NCBI GenBank assembly: GCA_016719485.1
Contig: JADJZB010000030.1
Coordinates: 221,501-285,500 of the forward strand
Length of the DNA: 64,000 nt
Direction: 5' to 3'
DNA from: Holophagales bacterium
GTDB lineage: Bacteria > Acidobacteriota > Thermoanaerobaculia > UBA5066
Shown here: piece by piece, positions 42,194 to 51,378 of the stretch
How the letters are laid out: the number at the start of each line of letters is the position of its first letter
Numbering within the stretch: the stretch's first letter is position 1
Program-made: the position numbers and the translations under genes
Notes under the pieces: model-generated
Seen by the model: only the letters and a program-made list of their open reading frames with translations
The model's database searches: none
Told to the model about the DNA's origin: nothing

Positions 42194-43393
42194 CTACGCC
42201 GGAGACGGCGCGACGGTTCCCGTAAGAGCAAGAGGCGCGCCAGGAGAGACGAGCTCGGCGGCCCTGAGGCGCGCCTCGCGATCGGCGTCGAGGACGGCGT
42301 CGAGGGACGTGGCCGGAGAAGGCCGGTGCCCCGCGAGCACCTTCTCCACGACGGCGACGAGGGAGCGGTAGGGAATGCGCCCCTCGAGGAACGCGGCGAC
42401 CGCGACCTCGTTGGCGGCGTTCAGGACGGCCGGGGCCGTCCCTCCGGCGCGCAGCGCGGCGTAGGCGAGCGGCACCGCCGGGTAGCGCCTCTCGTCGAGC
42501 GGCTCGAGCTCGAGCTTCCCGAGTGCGGCGAGGTCGAGCTTCGGGAGCGGTGTCGGGACACGCTCGGGATACGTGAGCGCGTAGAGGATCGGGAAGCGCA
42601 TGTCGTTCGGCGAGATCTGCGCGATGACCGATCCGTCCACCCACTCCACCATCGAGTGGATGATCGACTGCGGGTGGATGACGACGCCGAGGCGCTCGGG
42701 CGGCACGTCGAAGAGCCAGCGCGCTTCGATGACCTCGAGGCCCTTGTTCATCATGGTGGCCGAGTCGATCGTGATCTTCGGCCCCATCTTCCAGGTCGGG
42801 TGCGCGAGGGCGTCTTCGATCGTGATCGCGTCGAAGGTCTCGAGCGCCCGCGTACGGAACGGGCCGCCGGAGGCCGTCAGGACGAGCCGCTCGACCTCGG
42901 AGGGGCGCCCGCAGCGCAGCGCCTGGTGGAGAGCGCAGTGCTCCGAGTCGACCGGGAGGACCGCCGCGCCGGAGGCGGCCGCCGCGGCCATCACCGCCTC
43001 GCCCGCGACGACGAGGACCTCCTTGTTCGCGAGCGCGAGCGTCTTGCCGAGCTTCACCGCCTCGTAGGCCGGCGGCAGCCCCGCCGCGCCGACGACGCCG
43101 CCCAGGACGACGTCCACCTCCGGAAGGGTCGCGACGTCGACGATCCCCTGCTGGCCCCAGCCCACGCGCACGCCGGGGAACTCCCTGCGGACGCGGTCCG
43201 CGTCGACGCGTTCCTTCACGGAGACGACCGCCGGGCGGAAGCGGGCGATGGCCGGCAGAAGCACGTCGAGATTCGTGCCGGCCGACATCGAGACGACGCG
43301 GAAGCGGTCGGGGAAAGCCTCGAACACGGAGAGCGCCGACCGGCCGATGGAACCGGTGGCGCCGAGAAGGGCGACGTTGCGCGGGGCGTTCAT
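42194..43393 (-). CDS. dxr: 1-deoxy-D-xylulose 5-phosphate reductoisomerase
   Basis: A 399-residue enzyme of the MEP isoprenoid pathway. The NADPH loop is LLGATGSIGRSAL (about 9-21), and LANKEVLVVAGE, VDSEHCALHQAL and LTASGGPFRT are family blocks that include metal and substrate residues. It converts DXP to MEP, feeding precursors to UppS two genes upstream. The ATG overlaps the cdsA stop (ATGA). RseP follows after 12 bases. Confidence 0.97.
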   Translation of the reverse strand: MNAPRNVALLGATGSIGRSALSVFEAFPDRFRVVSMSAGTNLDVLLPAIARFRPAVVSVKERVDADRVRREFPGVRVGWGQQGIVDVATLPEVDVVLGGVVGAAGLPPAYEAVKLGKTLALANKEVLVVAGEAVMAAAAASGAAVLPVDSEHCALHQALRCGRPSEVERLVLTASGGPFRTRALETFDAITIEDALAHPTWKMGPKITIDSATMMNKGLEVIEARWLFDVPPERLGVVIHPQSIIHSMVEWVDGSVIAQISPNDMRFPILYALTYPERVPTPLPKLDLAALGKLELEPLDERRYPAVPLAYAALRAGGTAPAVLNAANEVAVAAFLEGRIPYRSLVAVVEKVLAGHRPSPATSLDAVLDADREARLRAAELVSPGAPLALTGTVAPSPA

Positions 43394-44211
43394 CTGGGGC
43401 GAAGCTCCGGGAGGAGATGGAGGATCCCGTAGAGAACGGGTGAGGCGTAGAGGAGGGAATCGAGCCGGTCGAGGAGTCCGCCGTGGCCCGGAAGCAGGCC
43501 TCCGGAGTCCTTCACGGCGCAGCTCCTCTTGAAGGTCGACTCCACGAGGTCGCCGACCACGGCGACGACGGACATGACGGCGCCGAGGAGGGCGCCTGCC
43601 GCCGCGGCGACTGCCGGCGTGCCCGGAACCCGCGGCAGGGCGAGCGCGAGAACCGCCCCGAAGACGGCCCCGGCGACGACCTGCCCCCAGAACCCTTCCC
43701 AGCTCTTCTTCGGGCTGACGACGGGGGCGAGCCTCCGGCGTCCGAGCTTCGTCCCGACGTAGTAGGCCGCCGAGTCACCGGCCCAGACGATGCCGAGGAG
43801 GAAGACGACCGTCTCCCAGCCGATACCCCTCAGCGCCACGATCGCCGCACCCCCGGCCCCGACGTAGAGCGTCGCGAACGACGTCGCTGCGGCCGAGCCG
43901 AGCCAGATGGGCTCCTTCGGCGCGGCGAACAGGACGGCCGTGGGCAGGGCGACGAGAACCGCGCCCGCCGCCGCGACGAGGAGAGGCGCCGAGCCGAGAA
44001 AGGCGCCGGCGAGGATCGCGGCGAAAAGGACGAGGCTCAGGGCGCGCGGCGCCATCCAGCCCGACGCGGCCACCAGCCCTTGGAACTCCCAGAGGGCCGC
44101 GCCACAGGCGAGGCCGACCAGGAGGGCCCAGCTCCAGAACGGACCCCACACGAGAAGGGAGAGGACGAGCGGCATGAGAACCGCCGCCGTCAGCTCGCGG
44201 GTCCGCTTCAC
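43390..44211 (-). CDS. cdsA: Phosphatidate cytidylyltransferase CdsA
   Basis: A 273-residue membrane protein with about eight helices. It ends with the CDP-alcohol signature region KDSGGLLPGHGGLLDRLDSL, which holds the metal-binding Asp residues. It makes CDP-diacylglycerol, the entry to phosphatidylglycerol, phosphatidylethanolamine and cardiolipin. The GTG start at 44211 overlaps the uppS stop (GTGA). An open frame further upstream would overlap uppS and is not used. Confidence 0.95.
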   Translation of the reverse strand: MKRTRELTAAVLMPLVLSLLVWGPFWSWALLVGLACGAALWEFQGLVAASGWMAPRALSLVLFAAILAGAFLGSAPLLVAAAGAVLVALPTAVLFAAPKEPIWLGSAAATSFATLYVGAGGAAIVALRGIGWETVVFLLGIVWAGDSAAYYVGTKLGRRRLAPVVSPKKSWEGFWGQVVAGAVFGAVLALALPRVPGTPAVAAAAGALLGAVMSVVAVVGDLVESTFKRSCAVKDSGGLLPGHGGLLDRLDSLLYASPVLYGILHLLPELRPR

Positions 44212-45026
44212 GCTTCGAGCGCCGCCGGAGCCGGCGGGGCTCCTGCCTCGTCGGCCTCGGACACGCCGCCGTAGCGCCGCTCGCGACGCTGGTAGTCGAC
44301 GAGGGCCTCCAGGAAGTGGCGGCACCGGAAATCGGGCCAGAGGACGGGGGTGACGTGGATCTCGGCGTAGGCGATCTGCCAGAGGAGGAAGTTCGAGATC
44401 CGCATCTCGCCGCTGGTCCGGATCAGGAGGTCGGGGTCGGGGAGGTCGGAGGTGTAGAGCCGCCGGGAGACGGCGTCCTCGTCGATCGACTCGGGATCGA
44501 GGCGGCCCGCGACGGCGTCACGTGCCAGGCTTCTGGCGGCGTCGGCGATCTCCGCGCGCCCCGAGTAGTTCAGGGCGACGCTGAAGACCATGCCCCGGCA
44601 TCCGGCCGTCGCCTCCAGCGCCAGGTCGAGCGCCGACCGGACGGAGCCGTCGAGGCCCTCGGCACGCCCCACGACGCGGAAGCGGATGTCGTTCTCGGCC
44701 AGGGTCCGCAGCTCCCTGCGCAGGTACTCCTTCAGGAGCGTGAAGAGGGTCGAAACCTCGGTCTTGGGCCTCTTCCAGTTCTCGGTCGAGAAGGCGTACA
44801 GGGTGAGGGCGTCGAGTCCGAGGCGCGCGGCCGTCTCGACCGTGTCCCGCACGGCTGCCGCTCCCGCGCGGTGCCCTTCCACGCGAGGGAGGTGGCGCTG
44901 CTTCGCCCACCGTCCGTTCCCGTCCATGATGACGGCGACGTGCCGGGGCAGCCGGGCCAGGTCCAGCGCGTCCAGGAGGGCGCGGTCGGGAGAGCCGGGC
45001 GCGGCGACGAGGTTCTTGTCGATCAT
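44208..45026 (-). CDS. uppS: Undecaprenyl diphosphate synthase UppS
   Basis: A 272-residue cis-prenyltransferase. The catalytic Asp lies in VIMDGNGRWAKQRHLPRVEGH (shown here as MDGNGRWA), and LTLYAFSTENWKRP and DLLIRTSGEMRISNFLLWQ are the later family blocks. It makes the C55 lipid carrier for peptidoglycan and other polymers. The tail after residue 250 is Ala-rich. It is the first gene of the run uppS-cdsA-dxr-rseP, 48 bases after truA. Confidence 0.96.
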   Translation of the reverse strand: MIDKNLVAAPGSPDRALLDALDLARLPRHVAVIMDGNGRWAKQRHLPRVEGHRAGAAAVRDTVETAARLGLDALTLYAFSTENWKRPKTEVSTLFTLLKEYLRRELRTLAENDIRFRVVGRAEGLDGSVRSALDLALEATAGCRGMVFSVALNYSGRAEIADAARSLARDAVAGRLDPESIDEDAVSRRLYTSDLPDPDLLIRTSGEMRISNFLLWQIAYAEIHVTPVLWPDFRCRHFLEALVDYQRRERRYGGVSEADEAGAPPAPAALEA

Positions 45027-45074
45027 GCGCAGAGGTCCGGCCGGGCGTCGCCCGGACCGGCTGAATTTCCGATC

Positions 45075-45866
45075 TTACCCTGCCGGATAGAACACGTTGG
45101 CAAGGGTGAGCCCACGGGCCGGCGCCGTCGGGCCCGGCTGCTCCCGCGCGTCGCGCGGGTCCATCCGGCCCAGCCCGGCTTCGAGAAGGGTGCCCACGAG
45201 ACGCCGCACCATCCCGCGGAGGAAGCCGTTGCCCACGGCCGTCACGACCAGGAGCGGCCCCTCTTCCTCGACGTCGAGCCGGACGAGCGTTCGGACCGTG
45301 GTCTTTCGGGGCGAGCCCGCGAGACCGAAAGGCGCGAAGTCGTTCCGGCCGACGAGGCGCTCCGCCGCCGTGCGCATGGCCCGCACGTCGAGCCGGGGCG
45401 AGGCGAGCGTCTCGCGGAGGCCTTCGAACGGGGGGAGGTAGGTCCCGCGCCGCAGGCGATAGACGTAGCGCTTGCCGAGGGCGTCGAACCGCGCGTGCCA
45501 GCAGGCGTCCATCTCCGCGGTCGCGACCACGCGGACGTCCCACGGAAGAAGCGCGTTCAGGCCGCGCCGGAGGCCCTCGGCCGGGATGACCGGCGCGCCT
45601 GGAGGGATGTCGACGTGAGCCACCTGCCCGTCCGCGTGAACGCCGGAGTCGGTCCGGCTCGCGGCGTGGACCCGCATCGGCAGGCCGTGCATACGGGTCA
45701 GGACCTCCTCCACCGTCGCCTGCAGGGTTCGGGGCGCCGAGCCTCCGTCCCGGACGACGTCCTGGGCCTGCCAGCCCTCGTAGAACGTTCCGAGGTAGGC
45801 GAGATCGAGCCGCAGCCTCCTGCCGGTCGCATTCGGCCGTCCCCGCGGGCTCGTGTCGCTCGTCAC
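45075..45866 (-). CDS. truA: tRNA pseudouridine synthase TruA
   Basis: A 263-residue enzyme with the catalytic Asp in AASRTDSGVHADGQVAHV, plus YLGTFYEGWQAQ near the start and FLRGMVRRLVGTLLEAG near the end. TruA modifies U38-U40 in the anticodon arm of many tRNAs. The start is GTG at 45866, with TATGAT 6 bases upstream and no ribosome binding site, which suggests a leaderless mRNA. Confidence 0.95.
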   Translation of the reverse strand: MTSDTSPRGRPNATGRRLRLDLAYLGTFYEGWQAQDVVRDGGSAPRTLQATVEEVLTRMHGLPMRVHAASRTDSGVHADGQVAHVDIPPGAPVIPAEGLRRGLNALLPWDVRVVATAEMDACWHARFDALGKRYVYRLRRGTYLPPFEGLRETLASPRLDVRAMRTAAERLVGRNDFAPFGLAGSPRKTTVRTLVRLDVEEEGPLLVVTAVGNGFLRGMVRRLVGTLLEAGLGRMDPRDAREQPGPTAPARGLTLANVFYPAG

Positions 45867-45871
45867 GTCCC

Positions 45872-45877
45872 GATCAT
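45872..45877 (-). promoter_or_regulatory. -10 box of truA, leaderless geometry
   Basis: TATGAT is followed by 6 bases and the GTG start of truA. The expected transcription start is the start codon itself. No good -35 hexamer is visible at 17-18 bases. Confidence 0.45.
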
Positions 45878-45917
45878 AGAAGGCCGCCTCGCGGTATTCT
45901 TGGACGACGGTAACCGA

Positions 45918-46814
45918 ATGCGCCTTGCTCGCATCCTTCTCTTCCTCGCGGCGGCCGCGTCGTCTCCCCTCGCGTTCGGGGCCGGACCGACGGTGCGAGC
46001 CTTCGCGAGCGGCGAGGCGTCCCGGTTTGCGAGCTCTTACTGGTTCCGGACCGACCGAGGAAGCGTTCTCGTCGACGCCCCCTTCCTCGCGTCAGAGGCC
46101 GAGGCGCTCAAGGCCGCGATGGGTGCGGCGGGGGCGCTGCCCCTCGGCGCGGCCATCCTGACCAGCGGGCAGGCAGAGCGGAGCTGGGGCCTCGTTCCCC
46201 TCGTCGCCCCCGGAACCCGCGTCTGGGGCGCGCGGTCGACGGCGTCCACGCTCGAGACGTCGTTCCCCCGCGTTCGGGAACGGCTGCTCAGGGCCGGCAT
46301 CCCTTTCGCCGCTCTGCCGCGGACGCCCCCCCGCGTCACGAACACGTTCACCGGCAGCCTCAACCTCGGGTTCGAGGGGTACACCCTCCGTCTCTTCGAG
46401 GCGGGCGCGGCCGGGACTCCTCCGGGCACGGTGGTGTTCGTTCTCGAGACGGGCGAGCTGTTCGCCGGCGGGCTCGTCTGGAACCGTGTTCACCCGGTCA
46501 CCGGTGGCTCGGATCTGGGCGCCTGGAGAAGGGCACTCGCCTCCCTGAAACGGCTCGGTCCGCGCGTCGTCTATCCCGGCTACGGAGAACCCGGAACGGC
46601 GGCGCTCATCGACCGGATGTCCGAGTACCTCGGAGGGCTCGAGGAGGCGGTCCGACCCCTCGCCGTCCGCTCAACCCTCTCCGGCCGGGACGTCGCAACC
46701 GCCCGGAAAGGCATCGTCCGGGCCCGCCGCGACTGGCGGCTCCCCTCGATCCTCGACGAAAGCCTCAAGGCCGAGCACGCCCGGCTTCGCGGGCTTCTGT
46801 CTGGAGGAGAGTGA
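45918..46814 (+). CDS. Exported metallo-beta-lactamase-fold protein without metal ligands
   Basis: A 298-residue protein with a signal peptide (MRLARILLFLAAAASSPLAFG). The mature part follows the MBL fold: FASSYWFRTDRGSVLVDAPF at the start, and FVLETGELFAGGLVWNRVHP with LKRLGPRVVYPGYGEPG at the end. The metal motif HxHxDH is replaced by TSGQAERS, and the usual VPGHG is YPGYG. It therefore probably cannot bind the normal two metals and may be a binding protein or pseudo-enzyme. It diverges from truA. Confidence 0.72.
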   Translation: MRLARILLFLAAAASSPLAFGAGPTVRAFASGEASRFASSYWFRTDRGSVLVDAPFLASEAEALKAAMGAAGALPLGAAILTSGQAERSWGLVPLVAPGTRVWGARSTASTLETSFPRVRERLLRAGIPFAALPRTPPRVTNTFTGSLNLGFEGYTLRLFEAGAAGTPPGTVVFVLETGELFAGGLVWNRVHPVTGGSDLGAWRRALASLKRLGPRVVYPGYGEPGTAALIDRMSEYLGGLEEAVRPLAVRSTLSGRDVATARKGIVRARRDWRLPSILDESLKAEHARLRGLLSGGE

Positions 46815-46824
46815 CGCCCTCCTG

Positions 46825-47070
46825 CTAGCCGCGAAAGGAGAAGGCCACCGGGGCCGGGGGGAGCACGAGGTTCACGATGGCGAGCGCCTCGCCAGCCTCG
46901 CCAGCGGCCGTTGGCTTCGGGTCGCCGACGCGGAGGATCGAGAGGCCGTCCCCGTTCTTGAGAACGGCCAGCGGCCGCCCCGGGTATGCCTTCCGAAGGG
47001 CGTCGAGCGCATCGACTCCCTCCCGGGCGAGGAAGTAGAGAGTGCCGTTTCGATTCCGGACGAGAATCAT
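46825..47070 (-). CDS. Small protein of unknown function
   Basis: An 81-residue frame (MILVRNRNGTLYFLAREG at the start) that I do not recognise. It predicts several strands and two short helices, with no signal peptide or membrane segment. It converges on the MBL-fold gene, 10 bases apart. TACCTT lies 8 bases before the ATG, the same geometry as at neighbouring genes, which supports it being expressed. It could still be a chance frame. Confidence 0.4.
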   Translation of the reverse strand: MILVRNRNGTLYFLAREGVDALDALRKAYPGRPLAVLKNGDGLSILRVGDPKPTAAGEAGEALAIVNLVLPPAPVAFSFRG

Positions 47071-47171
47071 CTGGACGAAAGGTAGCCGTTCCCTCAGCTG
47101 CTCCGCATCCCCCGAACGGGTGAGGCCGACTAATGAGCAGCTTTGCCTACATCATCCATGTAAGATTTGAC

Positions 47172-47200
47172 TTGACAACGCAACACGCAGATATCACGAT
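47172..47200 (+). promoter_or_regulatory. Possible clpB promoter in an AT-richer patch
   Basis: TTGACA at 47172-47177 is a perfect -35 hexamer. The -10 would fall at 47195-47200 (CACGAT), which is weak. The region 47071-47221 is clearly more AT-rich than its surroundings. I see no CIRCE or HAIR inverted repeat, so heat control may act through an alternative sigma factor or not at all. Confidence 0.35.
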
Positions 47201-47221
47201 TCCGCGTCGGAGGATGTCGTC

Positions 47222-49834
47222 ATGAACCCCGATCGGCTCACTCTCAAGGTCCAGGAGCTGCTCCAGGCGGTGGCACGCGGGGCACGGTCGTCCGGGCACC
47301 CGGAAGTGACGCCGGAGCACCTGGCGGCCGCGCTCGTCGCCGAGCCCTCGGTCGGCGTTCCGCTCCTGACGCGTGTCGGCGTTCCCATCGGCCTCGTCTC
47401 GACCGAGCTGGCCGCCCTCCTCTCGCGCCTCCCGAAGGCCCAGGGAGCCGGTTCCGAGACGCGCTATTCCGCGACGCTCGTCAAGGTGCTCGACCGGGCG
47501 GACGAAACGGCCCGGGAGTTCCGCGACGAGTACGTCGCCCTGGAGCACCTCCTCCTCGCCCTCCTGCGCGACGGGACGTCGAGGGCGGCCGAGGTCCTGA
47601 AGCGCAATGGCGTGTCCGAGGCGTCCCTCCTGGCCGCCCTCAAGGAGGTCCGCGGGAGCGCTCGCGTCGACGACCCGAACGCCGAAGAGAAGTACCAGGC
47701 GCTGAAGCGCTACGCGCGGGACCTGACCGAGCTCGCCCGCCGCGGGAAGCTCGATCCGGTCATCGGACGCGACGACGAGATCCGCCGCGTCATGCAGGTC
47801 CTGACGCGACGGACGAAGAACAACCCGGTCCTCATCGGCGACCCCGGCGTCGGCAAGACGGCCGTCGTCGAAGGGCTCGCGCGGCGCATCGCCTCGGGCG
47901 ACGTGCCGGAGAGCCTCAGGGACAAGCAGGTCGTCGCGCTCGACCTCGGCGCGATGGTGGCCGGGGCGAAGTTCCGCGGGGAGTTCGAGGAGCGGCTGAA
48001 GGCCGTCATCAAGGAGGTGGAGGAGTCGGAGGGGAAGGTCATCCTCTTCATCGACGAGCTCCACACGCTCGTCGGCGCCGGCGCCGCCGAAGGGGCGATG
48101 GACGCCGGGAACATGCTCAAGCCGGCCCTGGCGCGCGGCGAGCTGCGGGCCATCGGCGCCACGACGCTCGGCGAGTACCGCAAGCACGTCGAGAAGGACC
48201 CCGCCCTCGAGCGCCGCTTCCAGCCGGTCCTCGTCGGCGAGCCTTCGGTCGAGGACACGATCTCGATCCTGCGCGGCCTGCAGGAGCGCTACGAGGTCCA
48301 CCACGGCGTGAAGATCACCGACGCCGCGCTCGTCGCCGCCGCCGTCCTCTCGAACCGCTACATCGCCGACCGTTTCCTCCCCGACAAGGCGATCGACCTC
48401 GTCGACGAGGCGGCCTCGCGCCTGAAGATGGAGATCGACTCGCTCCCGACGGAGATCGACGAGGTGGAGCGCAGGACGCTCCAGGCCGAGATCGAGAAGA
48501 AGGCGCTCGAGAAGGACGACTCCGTCCGGGCCCGCGAGCGCCTCGCCGTCATCGAGAGGTCGCTCTCCGAGCTGCGCGAGAAGTCGCTCTCGATGAAGAC
48601 CGTCTGGAAGAACGAGAAGGACGCCATCGGCAGGATCCGGGACCTGAAGAAGCGGATCGAGGACGGCAAGGCCGACGCGGAGCGGGCGGAGCGCCAGGGC
48701 GACCTGAGCCGTGCGGCCGAGCTGCGCTACGGCGTCCTCAACCAGCTGGATCGCGACCTTTCCGCGGCGACGGCGAGCCTCGAGGAGCTGCAGAAGGGCG
48801 GCGGGTTCCTCCGCGAGAAGGTCGAGGAGGAGGACGTCGCCGCGGTCGTCTCCCGCTGGACGGGCATCCCCGTCTCGAAGATGGTCGAGGGGGAAACGAA
48901 GAAGCTCCTCGCGATGGAGGAGCGGCTCCGGCTCCGCGTGATCGGCCAGGACGAGGCGGTCGCGGCCGTCTCCGCCGCCGTCCTGCGCGCGCGGGCCGGG
49001 ATGAACGACCCGAAGAAGCCGATCGGCTCGTTCCTCTTCCTCGGCCCGACGGGCGTCGGCAAGACCGAGCTCGCGCGCGCCCTCGCCGAGCAGCTCTTCG
49101 ACGACGAGAGCGCGATGGTGCGGCTCGACATGTCGGAGTACCAGGAGAAGCACACGGTCTCGAGGATGATCGGCGCGCCTCCCGGCTACATCGGGCACGA
49201 CGAGGGCGGCCAGCTGACCGAGGCGGTCCGGCGCCGGCCCTACTCGGTGGTCCTCTTCGACGAGATCGAGAAGGCCCACCCCGACGTCTGGTCGACGCTC
49301 CTGCAGGTCCTCGACGACGGTCGCCTCACCGACGGGAAAGGGCGCGCCGTCGACTTCCGCAACGTCGTCGTCGTCATGACCTCGAACGTCGGGTCGCAGC
49401 TCATCCAGGCGTTGCAGGACGTGGACGAGTCCGAGATGCAGAAGGGCGTCGAAGCCGAGCTGCGCCAGCGCTTCCGCCCCGAGTTCCTGAACCGGATCGA
49501 CGACATCATCGTCTTCCGCAGGCTGGGCCCGGACGAGATCGCCCGGATCGTCGACATCCAGCTCCGGCGTGTCGCTGCGCTCCTGGCGCCCCGCGGCGTG
49601 ACGCTCGCGTGGACCGAAGGCGCCCGCCGCCTCCTCGCCGAGCGGGCTTTCGACCCCGTCTACGGCGCGCGCCCCCTCAAGCGGAACATCCAGAAGCTCG
49701 TCCAGGACCCGCTCGCCCTCCGCCTCCTCGAAGGCGCGGTGCCGGGCGGGGCGACCGTCTCCCTCGACGCCGACGCCGCGGGCAAAGGCGTCGCCTTCAC
49801 GATCTCGACCCCTCCCGCCGCCCCGGCGGCCTGA
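47222..49834 (+). CDS. clpB: ATP-dependent disaggregase ClpB
   Basis: An 870-residue AAA+ protein: Clp N domain (1-145), first AAA module with GDPGVGKTAVVEGLA, the coiled-coil middle domain (about 400-520) and second AAA module with GPTGVGKTELARALAEQLF. The C-terminal D2-small domain ends GARPLKRNIQKLVQDPLA. The middle domain identifies it as ClpB rather than ClpA or ClpC. ClpB pulls proteins out of aggregates together with DnaK. GGAGGA lies 7 bases before the ATG. hsp20 follows in the same operon. Confidence 0.97.
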   Translation: MNPDRLTLKVQELLQAVARGARSSGHPEVTPEHLAAALVAEPSVGVPLLTRVGVPIGLVSTELAALLSRLPKAQGAGSETRYSATLVKVLDRADETAREFRDEYVALEHLLLALLRDGTSRAAEVLKRNGVSEASLLAALKEVRGSARVDDPNAEEKYQALKRYARDLTELARRGKLDPVIGRDDEIRRVMQVLTRRTKNNPVLIGDPGVGKTAVVEGLARRIASGDVPESLRDKQVVALDLGAMVAGAKFRGEFEERLKAVIKEVEESEGKVILFIDELHTLVGAGAAEGAMDAGNMLKPALARGELRAIGATTLGEYRKHVEKDPALERRFQPVLVGEPSVEDTISILRGLQERYEVHHGVKITDAALVAAAVLSNRYIADRFLPDKAIDLVDEAASRLKMEIDSLPTEIDEVERRTLQAEIEKKALEKDDSVRARERLAVIERSLSELREKSLSMKTVWKNEKDAIGRIRDLKKRIEDGKADAERAERQGDLSRAAELRYGVLNQLDRDLSAATASLEELQKGGGFLREKVEEEDVAAVVSRWTGIPVSKMVEGETKKLLAMEERLRLRVIGQDEAVAAVSAAVLRARAGMNDPKKPIGSFLFLGPTGVGKTELARALAEQLFDDESAMVRLDMSEYQEKHTVSRMIGAPPGYIGHDEGGQLTEAVRRRPYSVVLFDEIEKAHPDVWSTLLQVLDDGRLTDGKGRAVDFRNVVVVMTSNVGSQLIQALQDVDESEMQKGVEAELRQRFRPEFLNRIDDIIVFRRLGPDEIARIVDIQLRRVAALLAPRGVTLAWTEGARRLLAERAFDPVYGARPLKRNIQKLVQDPLALRLLEGAVPGGATVSLDADAAGKGVAFTISTPPAAPAA

Positions 49835-49859
49835 GGGACGCACAGAGGAGGAGGACGCC

Positions 49860-50336
49860 ATGACCGCCGTGCGACGCTACGACCCCTTCCGCGAGCTCGC
49901 GGGCCTCCAGGAGCGGATGAACCGGATCTTCGACGACACGCTCGCGGGCACCTCACGGCGCGAGGACGAGGCCCTCGCCGCCACCTGGACGCCTCCCGTC
50001 GACGTCCTCGAGAGGAAGGACCGGATCGTCCTCACTGCCGAGCTTCCCGGCTTCACCGAGGACCAGATCCACCTCCGGTTCGAGGACGGCGTCCTCACGC
50101 TCGACGGCGAGCGGCGTTTCCAGAAGGAGGCCGACGAAGCGCGCTACCACTGCGTGGAGCGCAGCTACGGCCGCTTCTCGCGGTCGTTCCGCCTGCCGGC
50201 GAACGTCGCCGACGAGGCCATCTCGGCGACGTTCCTCAACGGTCTCCTCGTCGTCGAGCTCCCGAAGAGAGAAGAGGCGGCGCCGAAGAGCATCCGGATC
50301 CGCGCCGCCGGCGCCGCGCCGACCGACGTGAAGTAG
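49860..50336 (+). CDS. Small heat shock protein, Hsp20/alpha-crystallin family
   Basis: A 158-residue chaperone. The alpha-crystallin domain spans about 40-135, with PPVDVLERKDRIVLTAELPG, GVLTLDGERRF and FSRSFRLPANVADEAISATFLNGLLVVELPK (cited as separate short blocks). The C-terminal I-x-I anchor appears as SIRIRA. It holds unfolded proteins for ClpB and DnaK, and its position 25 bases after clpB supports joint action. GGAGGAGG precedes the ATG. Confidence 0.94.
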   Translation: MTAVRRYDPFRELAGLQERMNRIFDDTLAGTSRREDEALAATWTPPVDVLERKDRIVLTAELPGFTEDQIHLRFEDGVLTLDGERRFQKEADEARYHCVERSYGRFSRSFRLPANVADEAISATFLNGLLVVELPKREEAAPKSIRIRAAGAAPTDVK

Positions 50337-50351
50337 GCCGCCGGGGCGGAA

Positions 50352-50380
50352 GGGAGCGGAGGCCCGAGGCCTCCGCTCCC
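50352..50380. terminator. Bidirectional terminator between hsp20 and cysK
   Basis: A perfect 12-bp stem (GGGAGCGGAGGC / GCCTCCGCTCCC) with loop CCGAG lies in the 49-base gap between the convergent genes. A weak pyrimidine run follows on the plus strand. Confidence 0.7.
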
Positions 50381-50385
50381 TGTCT

Positions 50386-51348
50386 TCAGATGACCGTTCC
50401 GGCCGGGGGCTCGTCTTCCTTGAAGAGGTCCGTCGAGATGTACCTCTCCGACGTGGACGGGATGACGAAGACGATGAGCTTCCCCGCGCTGTCGGGGCGC
50501 CTGGCGACCTCGAGGGCCGCGAAGGCCGCCGCTCCCGAGGAGATTCCCGCGAGGATCCCTTCCTCCTTCGCCAGGCGGCGGGCGTACTCGAACGCCTGGT
50601 CGTTCGTCACCTGCACGACCTCGTCGACGAGCTGGGTCTCGAGGTTCTTCGGCACGAAGCCGGCCCCGATTCCCTGGATACGGTGAGGTCCCGGCGCTCC
50701 GCCCGAGAGGACCGGCGAGTGGACCGGCTCGACGGCGACGAGCCTGACGGCCGGCTTCTTCGGCTTCCAGAAGCGGCCGACACCCGTCATCGTCCCGCCC
50801 GTGCCGACCCCGGCGACGAAGACGTCCATCGCCCCGTCGGTGTCGTTCCAGAGCTCGACCGCGGTCGTCGCCTCGTGGACGGCGGGGTTCGCGGGATTCT
50901 CGAACTGCTGCGGCATCGCGCCGTCGCTGCCGAGACCGGCGAGGATCTCGCCCGCCTTCGCGATGGCGCCCTTCATCCCCTGCGCCGCCGGCGTCAGGAC
51001 GAGCTCGGCGCCGAGGAGGCGCAGGACCTTGCGCCGCTCGAGCGACATGGACTCCGGCATCGTCAGGATCAGCCGGTACCCCTTCGCGGCCGCCGCGAAG
51101 GCGAGGCCGATGCCGGTGTTTCCCGAGGTCGGCTCGACGAGGACGGTCCGGCCGGGGGTGATCTTCCCGTCCCGTTCGAGGGCCTCGATCATCGCGACGC
51201 CGATCCGGTCCTTCACCGAGTTGGCCGGGTTGAAGTACTCCAGCTTGGCGGCGACGACCGCTCCCGGCGCCGAGTCCTTCGCCATCCGGTTGAGGCGGAC
51301 GAGGGGGGTGTTTCCGATGAGCTTCGTGATGTCGGACGCGATCCGCAT
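50386..51348 (-). CDS. cysK: Cysteine synthase (O-acetylserine sulfhydrylase)
   Basis: A 320-residue PLP enzyme. The Schiff-base lysine is K46 in NPANSVKDRIG, the substrate loop is TSGNTGIGLAF, and the phosphate loop is GVGTGGTMTGVG. It makes cysteine from O-acetylserine and sulfide. The Rrf2-type regulator gene lies 30 bases upstream on the same strand. In Bacillus the Rrf2 protein CymR is controlled by direct binding to CysK, so the pairing may be functional. GGAGG precedes the ATG. Confidence 0.95.
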   Translation of the reverse strand: MRIASDITKLIGNTPLVRLNRMAKDSAPGAVVAAKLEYFNPANSVKDRIGVAMIEALERDGKITPGRTVLVEPTSGNTGIGLAFAAAAKGYRLILTMPESMSLERRKVLRLLGAELVLTPAAQGMKGAIAKAGEILAGLGSDGAMPQQFENPANPAVHEATTAVELWNDTDGAMDVFVAGVGTGGTMTGVGRFWKPKKPAVRLVAVEPVHSPVLSGGAPGPHRIQGIGAGFVPKNLETQLVDEVVQVTNDQAFEYARRLAKEEGILAGISSGAAAFAALEVARRPDSAGKLIVFVIPSTSERYISTDLFKEDEPPAGTVI

Positions 51349-51378
51349 GGCGGCCTCCTTGGTTCCGGGGTTCCCGGC

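Noticed and set aside
47071..47221. CIRCE or HAIR heat-shock operator before clpB
   Set aside because: I looked for TTAGCACTC-N9-GAGTGCTAA and CTTGAGT-N7-ACTCAAG and found neither; only a TTGACA-like -35 is present.
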